A DNA stretch of 64,000 bases from Dehalobacter sp. CP (lineage in GTDB: Bacteria; Bacillota_B; Desulfitobacteriia; Desulfitobacteriales; Syntrophobotulaceae), in the NCBI GenBank assembly GCA_009910795.1, contig VMEE01000083.1:186001-250000 (forward strand). Direction: 5' to 3'. The notes under the pieces were generated by a model that saw only the letters and a list, made by a program, of their open reading frames with translations, ran no database searches and was not told the DNA's origin. The first letter of the stretch is position 1. Each line of letters opens with the position of its first letter. The translations under genes were made by a program, and so were the position numbers. Below, piece by piece: positions 35,182 to 44,282 of this stretch.

Positions 35182-36225
35182 TTAGGATTCAATGCTTAAA
35201 CGTTGTAATCTCACGATATTGGCTCTTAAGAAGAGGATAATAATCAGAGATGTTATCAATACTTCCATCCAGGCTTCCAGGGAAGGGGTGCGTTTGCCGA
35301 TTTTCTTCATTTTCTTGTACATTCCAGGATCTTGTTTTTCCAACAGTCTGAGCCTTTCTTGGACGGTACCCTCAGAGCCGGTTATTTCCTGATATTTTTC
35401 ACATAAGAATTTATTTTTGCGCTGGATCAACTGATCAGTCAATCGTGTGCGTGTCCAGGGCTGGGCCGTCTTGGGGACATCGAACGTGAAGCTTACGCTG
35501 TTATCCTGTACGGCTAATTCGTGCTCATTGTAGCCGGCTTTACGCATTCCTGCGAGAAAAGCATTCCTCATATTAACATCTTTTAATGTGAGGCAGATAT
35601 CCATTGTCAGCTCATTCGGCTCAGCAAATTCGCCGAGTTTGAAACCGGTCAGCCACCAATGTTTTGCTTTTCTGGAAAAAAGTTTTTTCCCATTCTTCTT
35701 GATGGTATACGACATGTCCAGAAGCTCCTTATCGTTGACCGACTGGTAAACAAGACCGTTTGACTTATACAGGCCGATTTCACCGCCGCTGACCAAATCA
35801 TACTGACCTTTCCAAAGACCAATCATCCACTTCTCGTTGAGGTAATCAAAGGTTATGGGTTCACAATCGATGATCATGCCAAGCGGTGCGGCAGCCTCAT
35901 CAAAAAGCCGGCAGTAACCGATATACCTTTGCCAAGGCTTCATATTCGAAATAAAAATATCCTGTTGCGCATCATAGGAATAACCGGCAATTTCAATGAT
36001 TTCATCAAGATCTTCGTTGCCGATGCCAACTGAGACAGACCCGGTATGAGATTTATTTTCTTCTGTTACTAGTGCTAAATCAGGTCCAGTCTTTGTCATT
36101 GTTCCAGTCTCAGTCTCTATTGATGTCGCCGCTGATGTCCCTGTCTCAGTTACGGACTGATTCCAGGTCATATGCTGCACGTTTTGCTGATAAGAATATG
36201 AGGCATCTCTGTTAAATAATAACAT
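35182..36225 (-). CDS. DUF4474-like protein, paralogue 2
   Basis: A 347-residue protein with the same core (GYSYDAQQDIFI, KPWQRYIGYCRLFDE, MIGLWKGQYDLVSGGEIGLY, KHWWLTGFKLGEFA) and C-terminal anchor-like helix. It has an extra Thr/Glu-rich N-terminal linker (TETGTSAATSIETETGTMTK). Function unknown. Upstream is the terminator of the Gln-rich gene, so this gene needs its own promoter or readthrough. Confidence 0.8.
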   Translation of the reverse strand: MLLFNRDASYSYQQNVQHMTWNQSVTETGTSAATSIETETGTMTKTGPDLALVTEENKSHTGSVSVGIGNEDLDEIIEIAGYSYDAQQDIFISNMKPWQRYIGYCRLFDEAAAPLGMIIDCEPITFDYLNEKWMIGLWKGQYDLVSGGEIGLYKSNGLVYQSVNDKELLDMSYTIKKNGKKLFSRKAKHWWLTGFKLGEFAEPNELTMDICLTLKDVNMRNAFLAGMRKAGYNEHELAVQDNSVSFTFDVPKTAQPWTRTRLTDQLIQRKNKFLCEKYQEITGSEGTVQERLRLLEKQDPGMYKKMKKIGKRTPSLEAWMEVLITSLIIILFLRANIVRLQRLSIES

Positions 36226-36269
36226 CTTCCTTCCTCCTTAATAGAATACCAATATATGGATATAATATG

Positions 36270-36301
36270 TAAAAATCCCCAGTATGCAAATACTGGGGAT
36301 T
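36270..36301 (-). terminator. Intrinsic terminator of the Gln-rich gene
   Basis: AATCCCCAGTAT (36274-36285) and ATACTGGGGATT (36290-36301) form a perfect 12-base stem; on the minus strand it is followed by a T-run. Confidence 0.9.
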
Positions 36302-36313
36302 GATAAATTGAGA

Positions 36314-36826
36314 TTAATGACTCGGTCTGCTCTGACCCTGCATACTCTGACCCTGCATGCTTTGGCCATACTGAGAAGGCTGCTGGCTTTGCTGGCCCTG
36401 CTGGCTGACCATATTTTGGCTCTGCTGGCTCATCTGAAATAACTGGCCTTGAGTCTGATCAATAAGTTGACCCATCTGTTCCAATACCTGGTGAGCTTGG
36501 ATCTGCTGATTGGCCTGTGTCAAAGCGGTCATCGCCGTTTGGATAGCTTGTCGCAGCTGTTGATCTGCCTGCTGTTTCTGCTGCTGGGTCTGGTTACGGA
36601 AGCCCTGAATTTGCTGCTGCAGTTGATTGGCTGCCTGTTGGCTCTGTTGAATGATTTCGTTCTGATTTACTGTACCCTGAGAAGAAAAGCTACTGAATGA
36701 TACTTGTTTCAACTGATTCATGGTGTTTTCCATTGCGGATAACTGGCTTCTCAGATCACCGATTTCCTCACTGACTTCCATGTCTTTCTTGGCAGAAGCT
36801 AAAATGTTCTTGTTTTTTTCATCCAT
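36314..36826 (-). CDS. Glutamine-rich low-complexity protein
   Basis: A 170-residue soluble protein. The N-terminal third is a charged helix with a leucine-spaced region (LRSQLSAMENTMNQLKQ). The rest is over a third Gln, with QQSQQ runs and a C-terminal tandem QSMQGQ/SMQGQS. A coiled coil is likely. No domain recognised. RBS ggaggt lies upstream of the ATG. In spore formers such proteins are often coat-associated, but this is only a guess. Confidence 0.72.
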   Translation of the reverse strand: MDEKNKNILASAKKDMEVSEEIGDLRSQLSAMENTMNQLKQVSFSSFSSQGTVNQNEIIQQSQQAANQLQQQIQGFRNQTQQQKQQADQQLRQAIQTAMTALTQANQQIQAHQVLEQMGQLIDQTQGQLFQMSQQSQNMVSQQGQQSQQPSQYGQSMQGQSMQGQSRPSH

Positions 36827-37004
36827 TCTTTTTTTACCTCCATAAGCAATTATGACCCCAACTTATTTTTGTCAAATTACAATAATTTTATTTTAGTAAA
36901 TTTTCCGTAAAATTTTTGACAAAATAATGCAGATCATTAATGCTCATGGACAACAATTACTCTGAATACGTTTGCGTTGTTTTGCTTTACTCCGGCTGGT
37001 TTTG

Positions 37005-38744
37005 CTATCTATCGTTTCCCTCGAACTGCATGTTGTAATACCGGGCATAGATCCCGTTAAGATCAATCAACGCGCGATGCGTGCCCTTTTCCTGGATGCC
37101 CTCATCCGAAATGACAATGATTTCGTCAGCATTTTTAATGGTACTTAGGCGATGGGCAATAATAATCGTCGTCCGGTTATGTGATAGCTTGGACAGGGAC
37201 GCCTGAATATAGCGTTCACTTTCATTATCCAGTGCCGAAGTCGCTTCATCCAGGATTAATATCGGCGGGTTCTTCAAAAATACCCTTGCTATCGACAGCC
37301 GCTGTTTTTGTCCTCCCGAAAGCCGGACGCCCCGTTCACCGACGAACGTGTCATAACCGAGTTCCAAAGACATGATGAATTCATGAATGTTGGCACTGCA
37401 GGCAGCCTCGATGATTTCCTGGTCGGAGGCATTTGCTTTGCCGTAGGCAATATTCTCCTTGATCGTACCGCTGAACATATAGACATCCTGCTGCACGATC
37501 CCGATCGCATTTCTTAAGGATTCCAGCGTGATATCCCGGATATCGTTACCGTCAATCGTAATGGTTCCTTCGGTAACATCATAAAAACGGGGGAGCAGGG
37601 AGCACAATGTTGTCTTTCCGCCGCCAGAGGGACCCACCAGAGCAACTTTACGTCCGGTAGGAATTCGGATGCTGACATTCTGGAGGACATCATCATCGAG
37701 GTTGTATCGGAAAGAAACATTGGAAAATTCTATTTCACCTTTGACGTTTTCCAGTGGCAGGGCGTTTGGTTTTTCGATAATATCAGGTTTTGTCTCCATA
37801 ATTTCCTCAAAGCGTTTAAACCCGGCAAAACCCTTTTGAAACTGTTCGGTAAAATTAATCAGTACTTCCAATGGTTGAACAAAGATATTGATGTAAAGCA
37901 GGTAAATGACAAGTTCCGTAAGTGTTAGTGATCCACCGGCAATGGACAGGCCGCCGGAGACAATGACGACAATATAAAGCAGCCCGGAAAAGAAGGAATT
38001 CCAGGCAAAATAACCTCCCATCATTTTATAGCTGCCGGCTTTGGATGCCAGAAAGTCCTGATTGCTTTTCTGGAATTTCATTTTTTCTGCTTCTTCATTG
38101 GCAAAGGACTTGACCACCCGGATTCCAGCCAGACTATCCTGAAGGCTTGCGTTTACTTTGGCAATTTTGACCCGGTTATCCAGGAAGACCGCTTTCATCT
38201 TGAGGTTACGCTGAATACTGAAAGTCACCATAATCGCCGTGACAGCGAGCAGGATAAGAGTCATCGGCACATTCAGCAGTATCAGCAAAACAAATGACCC
38301 GATAATTTTCAGGAAGGAAATAAAGATATTCTCCGGTCCGTGATGCGCTAGTTCGGAAATGTCAAAAAGGTCATTGACGAGTCTGGACATCAGCTCACCG
38401 GTATTGTTCTGGTCGTAGTAAGAGAAAGACAGACGCTGAAAGTGCGTGAATAAATCTCTGCGCATGTCCGCTTCCATCCGGGCTCCCATGATATGGCCCC
38501 AGCAAGTGATAAAATACTGGCAAAAGTAGCGGATTATGTAGAGTGTCAGCAATGCTGCGCCGAAAAAGCCGATGCTGTGCAGGATCACTTCTCTGCCTTG
38601 GGTAAAAACGTTTTTGCTTAAGTGATTCAGGATTTGAGGGAAGGACAGATCGACGACGGAGACAATCACTGCACAAAGCATATCCGTATAAAACAACAGG
38701 CGGTAAGGCTTATAATAACAAACAAAACGGTTCAGGATATTCAT
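37005..38744 (-). CDS. ABC exporter, fused permease-ATPase (MsbA/LmrA type)
   Basis: A 579-residue half-transporter: six helices in residues 15-310, coupling region, then an ATPase with Walker A GPSGGGKTT at about 368, Q-loop IVQQDVYMFSGT, signature LSGGQKQR, Walker B ILILDEATSALD and switch His in IIAHRLST. It should work as a homodimer exporting lipids, peptides or drugs. No clear RBS. A hairpin CCTGCAAATACTTGCAGG just upstream (about 38775) may act on expression. Confidence 0.92.
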   Translation of the reverse strand: MNILNRFVCYYKPYRLLFYTDMLCAVIVSVVDLSFPQILNHLSKNVFTQGREVILHSIGFFGAALLTLYIIRYFCQYFITCWGHIMGARMEADMRRDLFTHFQRLSFSYYDQNNTGELMSRLVNDLFDISELAHHGPENIFISFLKIIGSFVLLILLNVPMTLILLAVTAIMVTFSIQRNLKMKAVFLDNRVKIAKVNASLQDSLAGIRVVKSFANEEAEKMKFQKSNQDFLASKAGSYKMMGGYFAWNSFFSGLLYIVVIVSGGLSIAGGSLTLTELVIYLLYINIFVQPLEVLINFTEQFQKGFAGFKRFEEIMETKPDIIEKPNALPLENVKGEIEFSNVSFRYNLDDDVLQNVSIRIPTGRKVALVGPSGGGKTTLCSLLPRFYDVTEGTITIDGNDIRDITLESLRNAIGIVQQDVYMFSGTIKENIAYGKANASDQEIIEAACSANIHEFIMSLELGYDTFVGERGVRLSGGQKQRLSIARVFLKNPPILILDEATSALDNESERYIQASLSKLSHNRTTIIIAHRLSTIKNADEIIVISDEGIQEKGTHRALIDLNGIYARYYNMQFEGNDR

Positions 38745-38945
38745 GCTGCAGAGCCACGCTTTCTAAAAATAAAGCCTGCAAATACTTGCAGGAATCTTAC
38801 GCTTTTCTCGGAACAGTATAGCATATTTCATTAAAAAGAAAAAATCGGGCGGATAAATTCCATTCTGCGGAAACAATGAAATTAATATTTCTGTCAGAAA
38901 ATCAAAGGGGAAATGTGCTTTCTATAGAATATTTATGCAAAGTCA

Positions 38946-39425
38946 TTAATAGATGCGCACAAAAAAATAGACAATCATAATGATTTCGGCACCGATCTTG
39001 ACAGCCGTACCGCCAAGGACACCGAGCAGTGTACCTAAACCAATTCGGATTGTCTTCTTTAATTCCGTACCACGGATCAGTTCGGCTGCAATCGCCCCCA
39101 AAAACGGACCAAGAATAATACCAAGCGGTCCAAGAACGATCAAACCCAGAATAGTGCCGATCACTGCGCCCCAGGCTGCCTGCTTGCTTCCGCCGAAGCG
39201 TTTCGTTCCGATAGCCGAGGCAAAATAATCCACAAAGAACAGCAGGATTACGACCAGGGCCTGCAGGATGAAAAAGTAGGCATTTAACGTTGCGAAGCCT
39301 GTCATGAAGCCATAGACCAGCATTCCTGCATAGATCAAAATGACGCCGGGCAAAACGGGAAGAACAGTTCCAACAATACCCGCAATAAAGAGAACAACCG
39401 CAATGATTAAAGCAATCGTATCCAT
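38946..39425 (-). CDS. DUF456 family membrane protein
   Basis: A 159-residue very hydrophobic protein with glycine-rich repeats: GTVLPVLPGVILIYAG near the N-terminus, GTKRFGGSKQAAWGAVIGTI and LGPLGIILGPFLGAI. This is the DUF456 pattern of about four helices. The role is unknown. RBS ggagggaagaaag is strong. A longer minus-strand frame across the same bases is a shadow. Confidence 0.85.
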   Translation of the reverse strand: MDTIALIIAVVLFIAGIVGTVLPVLPGVILIYAGMLVYGFMTGFATLNAYFFILQALVVILLFFVDYFASAIGTKRFGGSKQAAWGAVIGTILGLIVLGPLGIILGPFLGAIAAELIRGTELKKTIRIGLGTLLGVLGGTAVKIGAEIIMIVYFFVRIY

Positions 39426-39566
39426 TCTTTCTTCCCTCCATTTTCAGATAGGACCATTCATATGTTCTATGATAATAATCAATATAATAACCAATGAATT
39501 TGCTGCTTACCCGTATAAATATACTGGATTGGAAAGAAAAATTCAATTTTTTTGATACAAACAGCT

Positions 39567-39592
39567 CGGAGGTTATCATCGGAGGTTATCAT
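39567..39592 (+). repeat. Tandem 13-base duplication carrying two Shine-Dalgarno sequences
   Basis: CGGAGGTTATCAT at 39567-39579 is repeated exactly at 39580-39592; the second copy runs into the ATG at 39591. Confidence 0.8.
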
Positions 39593-39695
39593 GGAAAGAA
39601 CCAGACTTGGACGGACGAATCTAATGGTCGGAAGAATTTTATCCGGAGCACCAAAAGGATATGTAAGCCGATGGGGGCGTTTGATCAATGAATAG
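39591..39695 (+). pseudogene. Aldo/keto reductase N-terminal remnant
   Basis: A 34-codon frame starting MERTRLGRTNLMVGRIL, which resembles the start of aldo/keto reductases (M-E-x-R-x-L-G-R-T-x-L-x-V), then loses similarity and stops at TAG 39693-39695. Two tandem SD copies precede it. The rest of the reductase is absent; the stop overlaps the region before the ABC ATPase gene. Confidence 0.55.
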
Positions 39696-39713
39696 ATGGA
39701 TGGAGGAGAGAAA

Positions 39714-40412
39714 ATGTATATTCATATTGAAGATCTGGAAAAGAGTTATACATCCGGTTCAGTAAAAACAAAGGTATTGAAAGGCATTAATCTTCAACTC
39801 GCTCGAGCCGAAATTGGCGTGATTCTGGGTCCCTCAGGGTCGGGAAAATCCACTTTATTGAATATCATCGGCGGGATCGACCGTTGTGACACAGGAAAAG
39901 CAATCGTTGACGGTGACGAGATCACAAATCTGAATGATAAAGAGCTTACGGAATATCGTCGGGAGCACATCGGATTTATCTTTCAGTTCTATCATTTGAT
40001 TCCGAACCTGAATGTTAAAGAGAATATTGAAGTTGTAGCAAATATCAGCAGGGTGCCCCTGAAAATTGATGATGTGCTTCATGCTGTTCAGCTGGAAGAC
40101 AAAAAACACCGGTTCCCGAGAGAATTAAGCGGCGGGGAACAACAACGCGTTTCTATTGCCAGGGCGCTTGTTAAAAAACCAAAGCTGCTGTTATGCGATG
40201 AAATTACCGGCGCACTGGATTATGCAACATCCAGGGAAATCTTGAAATTCCTGCAGCAAATCAATAAGGACTACCAAACAACCATCTTAATGAGTACCCA
40301 TAATACCGCCCTAAGAGCGATGGCAAACCGGGTCTATAAATTAAGAAGCGGAGAAATTATTCAGGAAACAATCAACGATGCGGCTGTACCTGCGGAAAGG
40401 ATTGAATGGTGA
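39714..40412 (+). CDS. ABC transporter ATP-binding protein (LolD/MacB type)
   Basis: A 232-residue ATPase: Walker A LGPSGSGKST at about 36, Q-loop IFQFYHLIPNLNV, signature LSGGEQQR, and Walker B LLCDEITGALD (Ile replaces the usual Pro after DE), switch His STHNTALR. Start ATG 39714 follows ggaggagag. It overlaps the permease gene by seven bases and forms a MacB/FtsX-type system with it. Confidence 0.92.
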   Translation: MYIHIEDLEKSYTSGSVKTKVLKGINLQLARAEIGVILGPSGSGKSTLLNIIGGIDRCDTGKAIVDGDEITNLNDKELTEYRREHIGFIFQFYHLIPNLNVKENIEVVANISRVPLKIDDVLHAVQLEDKKHRFPRELSGGEQQRVSIARALVKKPKLLLCDEITGALDYATSREILKFLQQINKDYQTTILMSTHNTALRAMANRVYKLRSGEIIQETINDAAVPAERIEW

Positions 40413-42658
40413 TGATTCTAAATAAAAAGATTAAGCGGACCATGATGGATAACAAGGCACCGTATCTTGGCTCAGTCGTGCTGATTATGATCAGCTGCTT
40501 GCTTTTTATTTTATTAAACCTTCTATCTGTAAATATGCTTGCTATGACATCTTCGTTTATTGAAGACTACGTTCAGGAAGACGCGAACTTTGTTGCCAAT
40601 ACCAAACTGAACAATATCCGGGAGCTGGAGACAAAATTCAACGTCCGGATTGAAGCAGGCGGGGTATTTGATTATGCGTTAACCGAGGGAAAAACCCTCC
40701 GGATTTTTAGTGAAAATACGAAAATAAATATTCCGGCAATCATAGAAGGTCAACAGGTTCAGAACGGCGGAATTTTGATTGATCCTTCGTTTGCCAAGAC
40801 AAATGATTTGCAGATCGGAGAAAAGATTAAGATCCTAGATCATATTTTTACGATCAGCGGTTATGCCTCTCTGCCAAACTATATTTATATTTTAAGATCA
40901 GAAAATGACATTTTAAACGACCCGAACCATTTTGGAATTGCCGTGCTCAGCAAGGAAAATTTTGCCGAATTACAGAAAGGCAACCGGTTTTATGCCGTAA
41001 AATTTAATAACCATAACGTCCCTGTCGGGTCCCAGTCCGAACAATTCAGAGACTATCTTCGAGGAAAAGACATTGTGATCAGTCAATGGAACGATATCGG
41101 CCAGAATGTGAGAGTAACCTATGTGACAACAAAAGTTGAAGGGATCAGCAGAATGAGTACAACGATGCCCATCGCCATCCTGCTGTTGACCTGTATCCTG
41201 GTCGGGATTGTCATTTGGAGATTGCTGCAAAAAGAAGCTGTGATTATCGGAACGCTCTATGCCCAGGGATACCGACGAAGAGAAATATTGCAACACTACC
41301 TGCGCTACCCGCTGTTCATTGCTTTAAGCGGCGGGATGATCGGTACTTTTTTGGGGGCGCTTTTCTTGCAGCCCATGCTCAATTTTATGCTGGCATACTT
41401 TAACCTGCCGCTAAACACACTGAGCTTTGATCCGCGTTACATCGTTGCCAGTATCTTACTTCCGGTTATATTTCTGGGTTTGAGCGGTATGATAATCTTG
41501 TGCCGGGAGCTCAGGCTTTCTCCGGTTGAACTCCTGAGAGGCGGCAGAAGGAAAGACAAGGTAACGCTGCTGGAACGGAAACTTAATCTTGACCGTTTCA
41601 ACTTTGCCACGACCTTTAAACTCAGACAGCAGCTGAGAAGTCTGTCGCGTCTTATTTTCTTGCTTTTCGGCGTGATTATGGCAACAATGCTCCTGTTGTT
41701 GGGCTTTACGGCCAAAAGCTCTATAGATTATCTGCTGCAGGATAATTTGACAAATACATTTAAGTTCCAGTATGAATACGTCTATAATGCCCTGCATCAG
41801 GAACAGGTGCCGTTGCATACTGAACCTTTCTCAGCAGCATCTTTCACGTTGGATTCAGACAGCGCTTTGGCGTTTCGTGTTTGTGGCATTCGCCCTGATT
41901 CAGCGTATATCGTTTTGAAAGATAAGAGCGGAAAACCTCTAAGTGCGCAAAAAACAGTTATTACGAGGCCGCTGGCGGATAAACTTCAGGTTAGCCCAGG
42001 TGACACAGTGAATGTAATCAATAAGCTTGATGCGAGGGCGTATTCTGTTATGGTAGATGATATTGCCGAAACGTATATTGGTGAGTATATATTTATGCCT
42101 ATCTCCGAATTTAACCAGATGCTCAGCCTGCCTGCTAACAGCTATATGGGACTGTGGAGCAAGGAAAAACTGGCAATACCGGATAATGAACTGTACAGCT
42201 CCAGATCCATAGATGATACAGTCAAGGCATTTGAAGCTTCCCTTGCGCCTCTGGAGTCCACGATTGGAGTCATTGCCCTGATGGCCTTTATGATCGGATT
42301 GATTGTGATCTACGTCGTTACATCGCTGGTCATCGAGGAAAATAAAGAAACGATCTCACTCCTGAAAATATTCGGCTATCGTAAAAAAGAAGTGAATTCC
42401 CTGATACTCAATAGTTCATCAGGGATCATTGTGATTGGTTATCTTCTTGGGATTCCGCTGATCCTAGCTTCCATGAGTATGATGTTCAAGTCGTTGACAG
42501 AGAGTGTCAATCTGGCAATGCCGGTTACGATCAGCTATCCGTATATCATCGTTGGCTTTATCATCATTTACCTGACCTATACGCTGGCTAAAGCCTTAAG
42601 TAGAAGGAAGATCAATCAAATTTCGATGGGTGAGGCCTTGCAGAGCGCAAGAGATTAG
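40406..42658 (+). CDS. FtsX-like ABC permease
   Basis: A 750-residue membrane protein with two FtsX-type halves. An N-terminal helix (about 20-45) is followed by a large extracellular domain (45-250), three helices (about 255-375), one helix at about 420 and a second extracellular domain, and three final helices (about 625-735). This is the layout of mechanotransmission or bacitracin-type permeases that work with a LolD-like ATPase. Substrate unknown; release of lipids or peptides from the membrane is typical. Confidence 0.88.
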   Translation: MVMILNKKIKRTMMDNKAPYLGSVVLIMISCLLFILLNLLSVNMLAMTSSFIEDYVQEDANFVANTKLNNIRELETKFNVRIEAGGVFDYALTEGKTLRIFSENTKINIPAIIEGQQVQNGGILIDPSFAKTNDLQIGEKIKILDHIFTISGYASLPNYIYILRSENDILNDPNHFGIAVLSKENFAELQKGNRFYAVKFNNHNVPVGSQSEQFRDYLRGKDIVISQWNDIGQNVRVTYVTTKVEGISRMSTTMPIAILLLTCILVGIVIWRLLQKEAVIIGTLYAQGYRRREILQHYLRYPLFIALSGGMIGTFLGALFLQPMLNFMLAYFNLPLNTLSFDPRYIVASILLPVIFLGLSGMIILCRELRLSPVELLRGGRRKDKVTLLERKLNLDRFNFATTFKLRQQLRSLSRLIFLLFGVIMATMLLLLGFTAKSSIDYLLQDNLTNTFKFQYEYVYNALHQEQVPLHTEPFSAASFTLDSDSALAFRVCGIRPDSAYIVLKDKSGKPLSAQKTVITRPLADKLQVSPGDTVNVINKLDARAYSVMVDDIAETYIGEYIFMPISEFNQMLSLPANSYMGLWSKEKLAIPDNELYSSRSIDDTVKAFEASLAPLESTIGVIALMAFMIGLIVIYVVTSLVIEENKETISLLKIFGYRKKEVNSLILNSSSGIIVIGYLLGIPLILASMSMMFKSLTESVNLAMPVTISYPYIIVGFIIIYLTYTLAKALSRRKINQISMGEALQSARD

Positions 42659-42671
42659 GAAAGAGATTTGC

Positions 42672-42709
42672 AAATAAAAATGATGCTAAGAGTTAACTAT
42701 TAGCATCAT
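42672..42709 (-). terminator. Intrinsic terminator of the NlpC/P60 gene
   Basis: ATGATGCTAA (42680-42689) and TTAGCATCAT (42700-42709) form a perfect 10-base stem. On the minus strand ttttattt follows. It may also end the permease transcript from the other side. Confidence 0.85.
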
Positions 42710-42744
42710 CCTACTCGTTTCGATAACTCTTGCCAGTAAAGTTG

Positions 42745-43941
42745 TTAATATCTGCGGGCACCAAGATAACTGGACGAATGCGCGCTTAGATTGGATACGA
42801 CAACGCCGGTTGAATAATTAAAGGCGTGCACATATTGTCCTCCGCCAATATAAATACCGACGTGTGAGGCACCCCGGGCATAGGTCGAGAAAAAGACAAG
42901 GTCTCCCGGCTGTAGCTCATCCCTGCCAACCGGGGCACCGGAAGCATACTGCGCGAAAGAGGAATGGGGAAGGGAGACACCGGCCGCAGCGTATACATAG
43001 CGGGTAAATCCGGAACAGTCAAACCCGCCGGGGCTTATTCCGCCATAAACATACGGGCATCCGACATAGCCCAGTGCATAATCAACGACATTTGAATAGC
43101 TATTGGATCTGGAAGCAACCAGGATCGGCTTGGCAGTCGGGCCTTCGGCAATCACTTCCGTCACAGCGTCCTGGAGAATCGTTTCCTTGACAACCTGCTT
43201 TTCCGAATACTTGCCGTTACTCTGGACATAAGAATAGGTTACGGACTTCGATCCGTCACTGCCTGCTGTAATCACTTCTTTTTTACCAAAGCCGAGCTTA
43301 TAATCCTTCTTGGTGATGGTATCATATTGAATTTTCTGGGTTTCCGTATATTTTCCCTGACAGATGACCGTAAGGGAGTTATGATCAATCAAAGATTTCA
43401 AAACTTGTTCAGGTGATTGAATTTGAGAAAGCCCGGCGGTTGTTTTGGAGAATGTGACGTCTTCGGCGATCTTAACGGAAGTCACGACATTATCTTTCGT
43501 GGGTTTCACGTAATATGCCTGAAACTCTTTTAAGACCTGATCAATATCCTCCGCATCCGGCAAAACGGCAATCGCAGTACCATTGATGGCGAACTGATAG
43601 GCATCGTAGGGTTGATTAATCTTTTCTTCAACATTGTTCGGCCGCAGCGCAGAACGAAGATAATCGGCATTGCTGACGGTGATATTGGTATAGGCCATCT
43701 CGTAAGGTTTTTCTTTGGCCGCAGACGCCATAAGTGTATCTGCGGTATTTTGGTTAAAGACAAGTCCAAGTTGTTTTCCGTTGACAGAGACAGCGATGGC
43801 ATTCATTGGGGCGGCAAGGTAACAGGCAAACGACCCGATTAATATCATAGTAATAAATAAACCACCGAGCAGGCGCGGTGATTTCCATGATATCTTTTTA
43901 AGGCAGGTCAAGGTAACGCAAATGATCTGCTTAAAATGCAT
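42745..43941 (-). CDS. Exported NlpC/P60 endopeptidase with G5 domain
   Basis: A 398-residue protein with one N-terminal membrane segment (about 25-50), a middle part including a G5-like domain (about 200-270, KQVVKETILQDAVTEVIAEG), and a C-terminal NlpC/P60 peptidase: nucleophile in GGFDCSGFTRYVY, catalytic His in ASHVGIYIG, third residue in YVHAFNYS. It cuts peptide stems of peptidoglycan at the cell surface. A c-di-AMP riboswitch in the leader links it to cell-wall and osmotic homeostasis. Confidence 0.92.
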   Translation of the reverse strand: MHFKQIICVTLTCLKKISWKSPRLLGGLFITMILIGSFACYLAAPMNAIAVSVNGKQLGLVFNQNTADTLMASAAKEKPYEMAYTNITVSNADYLRSALRPNNVEEKINQPYDAYQFAINGTAIAVLPDAEDIDQVLKEFQAYYVKPTKDNVVTSVKIAEDVTFSKTTAGLSQIQSPEQVLKSLIDHNSLTVICQGKYTETQKIQYDTITKKDYKLGFGKKEVITAGSDGSKSVTYSYVQSNGKYSEKQVVKETILQDAVTEVIAEGPTAKPILVASRSNSYSNVVDYALGYVGCPYVYGGISPGGFDCSGFTRYVYAAAGVSLPHSSFAQYASGAPVGRDELQPGDLVFFSTYARGASHVGIYIGGGQYVHAFNYSTGVVVSNLSAHSSSYLGARRY

Positions 43942-43960
43942 CAAATTTTCACCTTTCTTA

Positions 43961-44075
43961 GCTTACGAGGTTAGTTGACGGATTCGGACCAAAGGTATAG
44001 GCCCTACGCAAAATGCGATTCACCCCAGAAAAAGAAGTTCCCCCGCTCCAGGCTAGCCTGGATTCAGCTCTTATT
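43961..44075 (-). ncRNA. c-di-AMP riboswitch (ydaO/yuaA type)
   Basis: On the minus strand the leader reads AGAGCTGAATCCAGG, GAGCGGGGGAAC, CTGGGGTGAATCGC, AGGGCC and ends GTCCGAATCCGTCAACTAAC followed by CTCGTAAGC. These are the conserved blocks of the ydaO class. It lies immediately upstream of the NlpC/P60 gene, as in many Firmicutes. A TATAAT at 44089-44084 is the probable -10. Confidence 0.93.
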
Positions 44076-44179
44076 TAGTTTATATTATAATACGCAATCT
44101 CGTAGTAATTCGACACATAATTAAAATATCCTGCCTCGGGACGAAAAATTTATAACGCTGTGCAAAGCTACAACACCCA

Positions 44180-44228
44180 AGATATATAAACGAAGGACGC
44201 CTCAATTTGTATTTGAAACGCCCTTCGT
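44180..44228 (-). terminator. Intrinsic terminator of the trpB-like gene
   Basis: On the minus strand CGAAGGGCGTTTCAAAT (44228-44212) pairs with ATTGAGGCGTCCTTCG (44206-44191) and runs into tttatat, about 55 bases after the stop. Confidence 0.75.
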
Positions 44229-44282
44229 AGGCTGTGTTTAAATACATTCCTTTATTACGAAGTCTGTTAGGAATGCTGATTT

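Noticed and set aside
38774..38792. Hairpin CCTGCAAATACTTGCAGG as a terminator
   Set aside because: It lies upstream of the ABC exporter gene and lacks a T-run on the useful strand.
38902..39579. Long minus-strand frame of 225 codons
   Set aside because: It covers the DUF456 gene in another frame, has a low-complexity Cys/Trp/Arg-rich translation and no RBS.
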